From: Paracyclopina nana
Taxonomy: Eukaryota; Arthropoda; Copepoda; Cyclopoida; Cyclopettidae
Reading direction: 5' to 3'
Assembly: GCA_019096065.1 (NCBI GenBank)
Contig: JAGUCH010000010.1
Span: 204,241 to 268,240 of the forward strand
Length of the DNA: 64,000 nt
The translations under genes and the position numbers were made by a program. Positions 58,101-64,000 of the stretch are shown here, piece by piece. Each line of letters opens with the position of its first letter. Positions within the stretch are counted from its first letter, which is position 1. The notes under the pieces are model-generated. The model was not told the DNA's origin, did no database searches, and saw nothing but the letters and a program-made list of their open reading frames with translations.

Positions 58101-61100
58101 AGGCCAGGCCAGGCCAGGCCAGGCCAGGCCAGGCCAGGCCAGGCCAGGCCAGGCCAGGCCAGGCCAGGCCAGGCCAGGCCAGGCCAGGCCAGGCCAGGCC
58201 AGGCCAGGCCAGGCCAGGCCAGGCCAGGCCAGGCCAGGCCAGGCCAGGCCAGGCCAGGCCAGGCCAGGCCAGGCCAGGCCAGGCCAGGCCAGGCCAGGCC
58301 AGGCCAGGCCAGGCCAGGCCAGGCCAGGCCAGGCCAGGCCAGGCCAGGCCAGGCCAGGCCAGGCCAGGCCAGGCCAGGCCAGGCCAGGCCAGGCCAGGCC
58401 AGGGCCAGGCCAGGCCAGGCCAGGCCAGGCCAGGCCAGGCCAGGCCAGGCCAGGCCAGGCCAGGCCAGGCCAGGCCAGGCCAGGCCAGGCCAGGCCAGGC
58501 CAGGCCAGGCCAGGCCAGGCCAGGCCAGGCCAGGCCAGGCCAGGCCAGAAGCCAGGCCAGGCCAGGCCAGGCCAGGCCAGGCCAGGCCAGGCCAGGCCAG
58601 GCCAGGCCAGGCCAGGCCAGGCCAGGCCAGGCCAGGCCAGGCCAGGCCAGGCCAGGCCAGGCCAGGCCAGGCCAGGCCAGGCCAGGCCAGGCCAGGCCAG
58701 GCCAGGCCAGGCCAGGCCAGGCCAGGCCAGGCCAGGCCAGGCCAGGCCAGGCCAGGCCAGGCCAGGCCAGGCCAGGCCAGGCCAGGCCAGGCCAGGCCAG
58801 GCCAGGCCAGGCCAGGCCAGGCCAGGCCAGGCCAGGCCAGGCCAGGCCAGGCCAGGCCAGGCCAGGCCAGGCCAGGCCAGGCCAGGCCAGGCCAGGCCAG
58901 GCCAGGCCAGGCCAGGCCAGGCCAGGCCAGGCCAGGGCCAGGCCAGGCCAGGCCAGGCCAGGCCAGGCCAGGCCAGGCCAGGCCAGGCCAGGCCAGGCCA
59001 GGCCAGGCCAGGCCAGGCCAGGCCAGGCCAGGCCAGGCCAGGCCAGGCCAGGCCAGGCCAGGCCAGGCCAGGCCAGGCCAGGCCAGGCCAGGCCAGGCCA
59101 GGCCAGGCCAGGCCAGGCCAGGCCAGGCCAGGCCAGGCCAGGCCAGGCCAGGCCAGGCCAGGCCAGGCCAGGCCAGGCCAGGCCAGGCCAGGCCAGGCCA
59201 GGCCAGGCCAGGCCAGGCCAGGCCAGGCCAGGCCAGGCCAGGCCAGGCCAGGCCAGGCCAGGCCAGGCCAGGCCAGGCCAGGCCAGGCCAGGCCAGGCCA
59301 GGCCAGGCCAGGCCAGGCCAGGCCAGGCCAGGCCAGGCCAGGCCAGGCCAGGCCAGGCCAGGCCAGGCCAGGCCAGGCCAGGCCAGGCCAGGCCAGGCCA
59401 GGCCAGGCCAGGCCAGGCCAGGCCAGGCCAGGCCAGGCCAGGCCAGGCCAGGCCAGGCCAGGCCAGGCCAGGCCAGGCCAGGCCAGGCCAGGCCAGGCCA
59501 GGCCAGGCCAGGCCAGGCCAGGCCAGGCCAGGCCAGGCCAGGCCAGGCCAGGCCAGGCCAGGCCAGGCCAGGCCAGGCCAGGCCAGGCCAGGCCAGGCCA
59601 GGCCAGGCCAGGCCAGGCCAGGCCAGGCCAGGCCAGGCCAGGCCAGGCCAGGCCAGGCCAGGCCAGGCCAGGCCAGGCCAGGCCAGGCCAGGCCAGGCCA
59701 GGCCAGGCCAGGCCAGGCCCAGGCCAGGCCAGGCCAGGCCAGGCCAGGCCAGGCCAGGCCAGGCCAGGCCAGGCCAGGCCAGGCCAGGCCAGGCCAGGCC
59801 AGGCCAGGCCAGGCCAGGCCAGGCCAGGCCAGGCCAGGCCAGGCCAGGCCAGGCCAGGCCAGGCCAGGCCAGGCCAGGCCAGGCCAGGCCAGGCCAGGCC
59901 AGGCCAGGCCAGGCCAGGCCAGGCCAGGCCAGGCCAGGCCAGGCCAGGCCAGGCCAGGCCAGGCCAGGCCAGGCCAGGCCAGGCCAGGCCAGGCCAGGCC
60001 AGGCCAGGCCAGGCCAGGCCAGGCCAGGCCAGGCCAGGCCAGGCCAGGCCAGGCCAGGCCAGGCCAGGCCAGGCCAGGCCAGGCCAGGCCAGGCCAGGCC
60101 AGGCCAGGCCAGGCCAGGCCAGGCCAGGCCAGGCCAGGCCAGGCCAGGCCAGGCCAGGCCAGGCCAGGCCAGGCCAGGCCAGGCCAGGCCAGGCCAGGCC
60201 AGGCCAGGCCAGGCCAGGCCAGGCCAGGCCAGGCCAGGCCAGGCCAGGCCAGGCCAGGCCAGGCCAGGCCAGGCCAGGCCAGGCCAGGCCAGGCCAGGCC
60301 AGGCCAGGCCAGGCCAGGCCAGGCCAGGCCAGGCCAGGCCAGGCCAGGCCAGGCCAGGCCAGGCCAGGCCAGGCCAGGCCAGGCCAGGCCAGGCCAGGCC
60401 AGGCCAGGCCAGGCCAGGCCAGGCCAGGCCAGGCCAGGCCAGGCCAGGCCAGGCCAGGCCAGGCCAGGCCAGGCCAGGCCAGGCCAGGCCAGGCCAGGCC
60501 AGGCCAGGCCAGGCCAGGCCAGGCCAGGCCAGGCCAGGCCAGGCCAGGCCAGGCCAGGCCAGGCCAGGCCAGGCCAGGCCAGGCCAGGCCAGGCCAGGCC
60601 AGGCCAGGCCAGGCCAGGCCAGGCCAGGCCAGGCCAGGCCAGGCCAGGCCAGGCCAGGCCAGGCCAGGCCAGGCCAGGCCAGGCCAGGCCAGGCCAGGCC
60701 AGGCCAGGCCAGGCCAGGCCAGGCCAGGCCAGGCCAGGCCAGGCCAGGCCAGGCCAGGCCAGGCCAGGCCAGGCCAGGCCAGGCCAGGCCAGGCCAGGCC
60801 AGGCCAGGCCAGGCCAGGCCAGGCCAGGCCAGGCCAGGCCAGGCCAGGCCAGGCCAGGCCAGGCCAGGCCAGGCCAGGCCAGGCCAGGCCAGGCCAGGCC
60901 AGGCCAGGCCAGGCCAGGCCAGGCCAGGCCAGGCCAGGCCAGGCCAGGCCAGGCCAGGCCAGGCCAGGCCAGGCCAGGCCAGGCCAGGCCAGGCCAGGCC
61001 AGGCCAGGCCAGGCCAGGCCAGGCCAGGCCAGGCCAGGCCAGGCCAGGCCAGGCCAGGCCAGGCCAGGCCAGGCCAGGCCAGGCCAGGCCAGGCCAGGCC

Positions 61101-61126
61101 AGGCCAGGCCAGGCCAGGCCAGGCCA
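55153..61126 (+). repeat. (CCAGG)n pentamer array, nearly perfect; probably a miscalled telomere
   Basis: About 1,195 units. The few interruptions are mostly one- or two-base slips (for example 55523, 56579, 57067, 57377, 57855, 58402, 58935, 59719) and three CCAGAAGCCAGG insertions (about 55419, 57913, 58547). CCAGG differs from TTAGG only by two T-to-C changes. The orientation is that of a right-hand telomere. The 2,189-codon minus frame through it (Gly-Leu-Ala-Trp-Pro) is a repeat artefact. Confidence 0.93.
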
Positions 61127-64000
61127 GCTGGGGCCAGGCCAGGCCAGGCCAGGCCAGGCCAGGCCAGGCCAGGCCAGCTAGCCAGGCCAGGCTCAGGCCA
61201 GCTGTGCTGCCAGGCCAGGCCAGGCCAGGCCAGGCCAGGCCAGGCCAGGCCAGGCCAGGCCAGGCCAGGCCAGGCCAGGCCAGGCCAGGCTCAGGCCAGG
61301 CCAGGCCAGGCCAGGCCAGGCCAGGCCAGGCCAGGCCAGAAGAAGAAGAAGAAGCCAGGAGCCAGGCCAGGCCAGGCCAGGCCAGGCCAGGCTGCGCAGC
61401 GCCAGTGCCATGGCCAGTGCCAGGCCAGCAGCCAGGCCAGGCCAGGCCAGGCCAGGCCAGGCCAGGCCAGCGAGCCAGGCCAGTGCCAGGCCAGGCCAGG
61501 CCAGGCCAGGCCAGGCCAGGGCCAGGCCAGGCCAGGCCAGGCCAGGCCAGGCCAGGCCAGGCCAGGCCAGGCCAGGCCAGGCCAGGCCAGGCCAGTTTAG
61601 CCAGGCTGCGCCGAAGAAGCAGGCGAAGCCAGGCCAGGCCAGGCCAGGCCAGGCCAGCGCCAGGCCAGGCCAGGCCAGTCAGCCAGGCCAGGCCGAGGTT
61701 GTGCCAGGCCACAGCCAGGCCAGGCCAGGCCAGGCTAGGCCAGGCCAGTGCCAGGCCAGGCCAGGCCAGCTGTGGCCAGGCCAGGCCAGTGCCAGGCCAG
61801 GCCAGGCCAGGCCAGGCCAGGCCAGGCCAGGCCAGGCCAGGCCAGGCCAGTGTCAGGCCAGGCCAGGTCAGGCCAGGCCAGGCCAGGCCAGGCCAGGCCA
61901 GGCCAGGCCAGGCCAGCTGAGAAGAAAGAAGCCAGGCTACAGGCCAGCTGAAGCCAGGCCAGGCCAGGCCAGGTTGTGCCAGGCCAGGCTAGGCCAGGCC
62001 AGGCCAGGCTAGGCCAGGCTGAAGCCAGGCCAGGCAAAGCCAGGCCAGGCTAGGCCAGGCCAGGCCAGGCCAGGCCAGGCCAGGCCAGGCCAGGTGCCAG
62101 GGCCGAGCTTTGAGCCCAGGCCTGCGCCAGGCCAGGCCAGGCCAGGCCAGGCCAGGCCAGGCCACAGCCAGGCCAGGCCAGGCCAGGCCAGGCCAGGCCA
62201 GGCCAGGCCAGGCGAGGCTAGGCCAGGCTGCGCCAGGCCAGGCCAGGCCAGGCCAGGCCAGGCCAGGCCAGGCCAGGCCAGGCTTGTGCCAGGCCAGGCC
62301 AGGCCAGGCCAGGCCAGGCCAGGCCAGGCCAGGCCAGGCCAGGCCAGGCCAGGCCAGGCCAGGCCAGGCCAGGCCAGGGCCGGTGGCTTAGGCGAAGCTG
62401 GAAGAAGAAGAAAATAGCCAGGCCAGGGCCAGGCCAGGCCAGGCCAGGCCAGGCCAGGCCAGGCCAGGCCAGGCCAGGCCAGGCCAGGCCAGTAAGAAGA
62501 AGCTAGGCCAGGTTGCCAGGCCAGGCCAGGCCAGGGCCAGGCCAGGCGAGGTTGCAGTGCCAGGCCAGGCCGGGCAAAGCCAGGCCAGGCCAGGCCAGGC
62601 CAGGCCAGGCCAGGCCAGGCCAGGCCAGGCCAGGCCAGAAGAAGCCAGGCCAGGCCAGGCCAGGCTAGGAACAGGCCAGGCCAGGCCAGGCCAGGCTAGG
62701 CCAGGCCAGGCCAGGCCAGGCCAGGCCAGGCCAGGCCAGGCTAGGCCGGAAAGAAGAAATAGCCAGGCCAGGCCAGGCCAGGCCAGGCCAGGCGCAGGCC
62801 AGGCCAGGCCAGGCCAGGCGGAAGCCAGGCCAGGCCAGGCCAGGCCAGGCCAGGCTCAGGCCAGGCTGGTGCCAGGCCAGGCCAGCACCATGGCCAGGCC
62901 AGGCCAGGCCAGGCCAGGCCAGGCCAGTGGCCAGGCCAGGCCAGGCCAGGCTAGTGCCAGTAAGCCATGCCAGCTGGTGCTGAAAACAGGCTGAAGAAGA
63001 AGAAGAAGAAGAAGCTGTGGCTGTACAGTGGCCAGGCCAGGCCAGGCCAGGCTGTGCTGTGCCAGGCCAGGCCAGGCTCAGGCTGGAAGCAGCTGGTGGC
63101 TTGTGCTGGAAGAAGCAGGGTTGTGAAGCAGGCCAGGCTGTGCCAGGCCAGGCCAGGCCAAAGGTGCCAGGCCAGGCCAGGCCAGGTTTGTGGCTGAAGA
63201 GCCAGGCCAGGCCAGGGCCAGGCCAGGCCGCGCCAGGCCAGGCCAGGCCAGGCCAGGCCAGGCCAGGCCAGGCCAGGCCAGGCCAGGCCAGGCCAGGCCA
63301 GGCCAGGCCAGGCCGAGGCCAGGCCAGGCCAGGCTGGCGGCCAGGCCAGGCCAGGCCAGGCCACAGTGGCCAGGCCAGGCCAGGCCAGGCCAGGCCAGGC
63401 CAGGCCAGGCCAGGCCAGTGCCAGGCCAGGCCAGGCTCAGCTTGTGCTAGGCCAGGCGAAGCCAGGCCAGGCCATGCCAGGCCAGGCCAGGCCAGGCCAG
63501 GCCAGGCCAGGCCAGGCCAGGCCAGGCCAGGCCAGGCCAGGCCAGGCCAGGCCAGGCGAAGGAAGCAGGCGAGGCGAGGCCAGGCCAGGCCAGGCTAGGC
63601 CAGGCCAGGCCAGGCTGTGCCAGGCTAGGCTTAGGCCAGTTGAGTTGAGGCAGGTTAGCAGTGCCAGGCGAGTTGCAACAGGCCAGGCCAGGCCAGGCCA
63701 GGCCAGGCCAGGCCAGGCCAGGCCAGGCCAGGCCAGGCCAGGCCAGGCCAGGCCAGGCCAGGCCAGGCCAGGCCAGGCCAGGCCAGTGCCAGGCCAGGCC
63801 AGGTTGTGCGCGAGGCCAGGCCAGGCCAGGCCAGGCCAGCCAGGCCAGGCCAGGCCAGGCCAAAGAAGAAGAAGTGCTGTTAGGGAAGCAGCTCAGGCCG
63901 TGGGCCAGGCCAGGCCAGGCCAGGCCAGGCCAGGCCAGGCCAGGCCAGGCCAGGCCAGGCCAGGCCAGGCCAGGCCAGGCCAGGCTGAAGAAGAAGAAGC
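61127..64000 (+). repeat. Ragged CCAGG array with GAAGAAGAA islands to the window end
   Basis: CCAGG runs are broken every 30-150 bp by AGCTG, TGTGC, GGCGAAG and by runs of GAA: about 61337, 61611, 61919, 62399, 62493, 62637, 62750, 62993, 63109, 63865 and 63987. The runs are always GAA on +, never TTC. Raggedness rises to the right. It continues beyond the window. Confidence 0.9.

Noticed and set aside
55143-61712. 2,189-codon minus-strand frame of Gly-Leu-Ala-Trp-Pro repeats
   Set aside because: It is the translation of a stop-free pentamer array; every frame on the plus strand is open too. No gene structure.
61204-63863. Many overlapping frames on both strands in the ragged CCAGG zone
   Set aside because: The same pentamer repeat without stops; probably also base-calling artefact.

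Overview
The window is eukaryotic: interrupted genes with GT-AG introns, AT-rich intergenic DNA, many minisatellites and no operons. The telomere-type pentamer TTAGG points to an arthropod. Lin-12/Notch repeats joined to a C-type lectin fold, together with apple/PAN, thrombospondin-1 and kelch domains, would suit a crustacean, possibly a copepod; that is inference.

Layout. 1-887 is the 3' end of an LTR element (env-like reading frame plus one LTR). 0.9-10.7 kb has no recognisable gene and holds five minisatellites. 10.9-18.65 kb is a calmodulin-like four-EF-hand gene on +. Its 5.6 kb first intron contains a whole gene on the other strand (15504-11045) for a chitin-binding type 1 (hevein-like) + PAN + Pro/Thr linker + C-type lectin protein. 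22.5-24.0 kb is a second calmodulin-like gene. 25.78-27.14 kb is a membrane-anchored or secreted LNR-LNR-LNR-CTLD-LNR gene. 32.77-28.50 kb (minus) is a BAHCC1/TNRC18/winged-eye type chromatin gene with Tudor-like and BAH domains. 33-44 kb is gene-poor and filled with minisatellites plus a 170 bp satellite. 44.40-46.60 kb is a secreted PAN-TSP1-kelch gene.

The right side looks like a chromosome end. A truncated inverted kelch-exon copy (47.8-47.6 kb, minus) runs straight into 750 bp of TTAGG repeats. A 6.5 kb subtelomere-like block rich in GCTGAGATAT follows. At 55128 exactly five TTAGG units switch to CCAGG, which continues for 8.8 kb to the window end and becomes ragged, with GAAGAAGAA islands after 61.1 kb. 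CCTAA read as CCTGG, and CTTCTT-type calls, are the systematic nanopore miscalls described for telomeres. The most economical reading is therefore a real TTAGG telomere, miscalled in the assembly. Three frameshifts at A or G runs inside otherwise good genes support long-read consensus errors. If high-accuracy reads confirm CCAGG instead, this would be an undescribed telomeric pentamer.

The gene models were built by eye from splice motifs, reading phase and domain spacing. All exon phases given here close, but the first exons of the EF-hand 1, hevein-PAN-lectin and BAH genes were not found.
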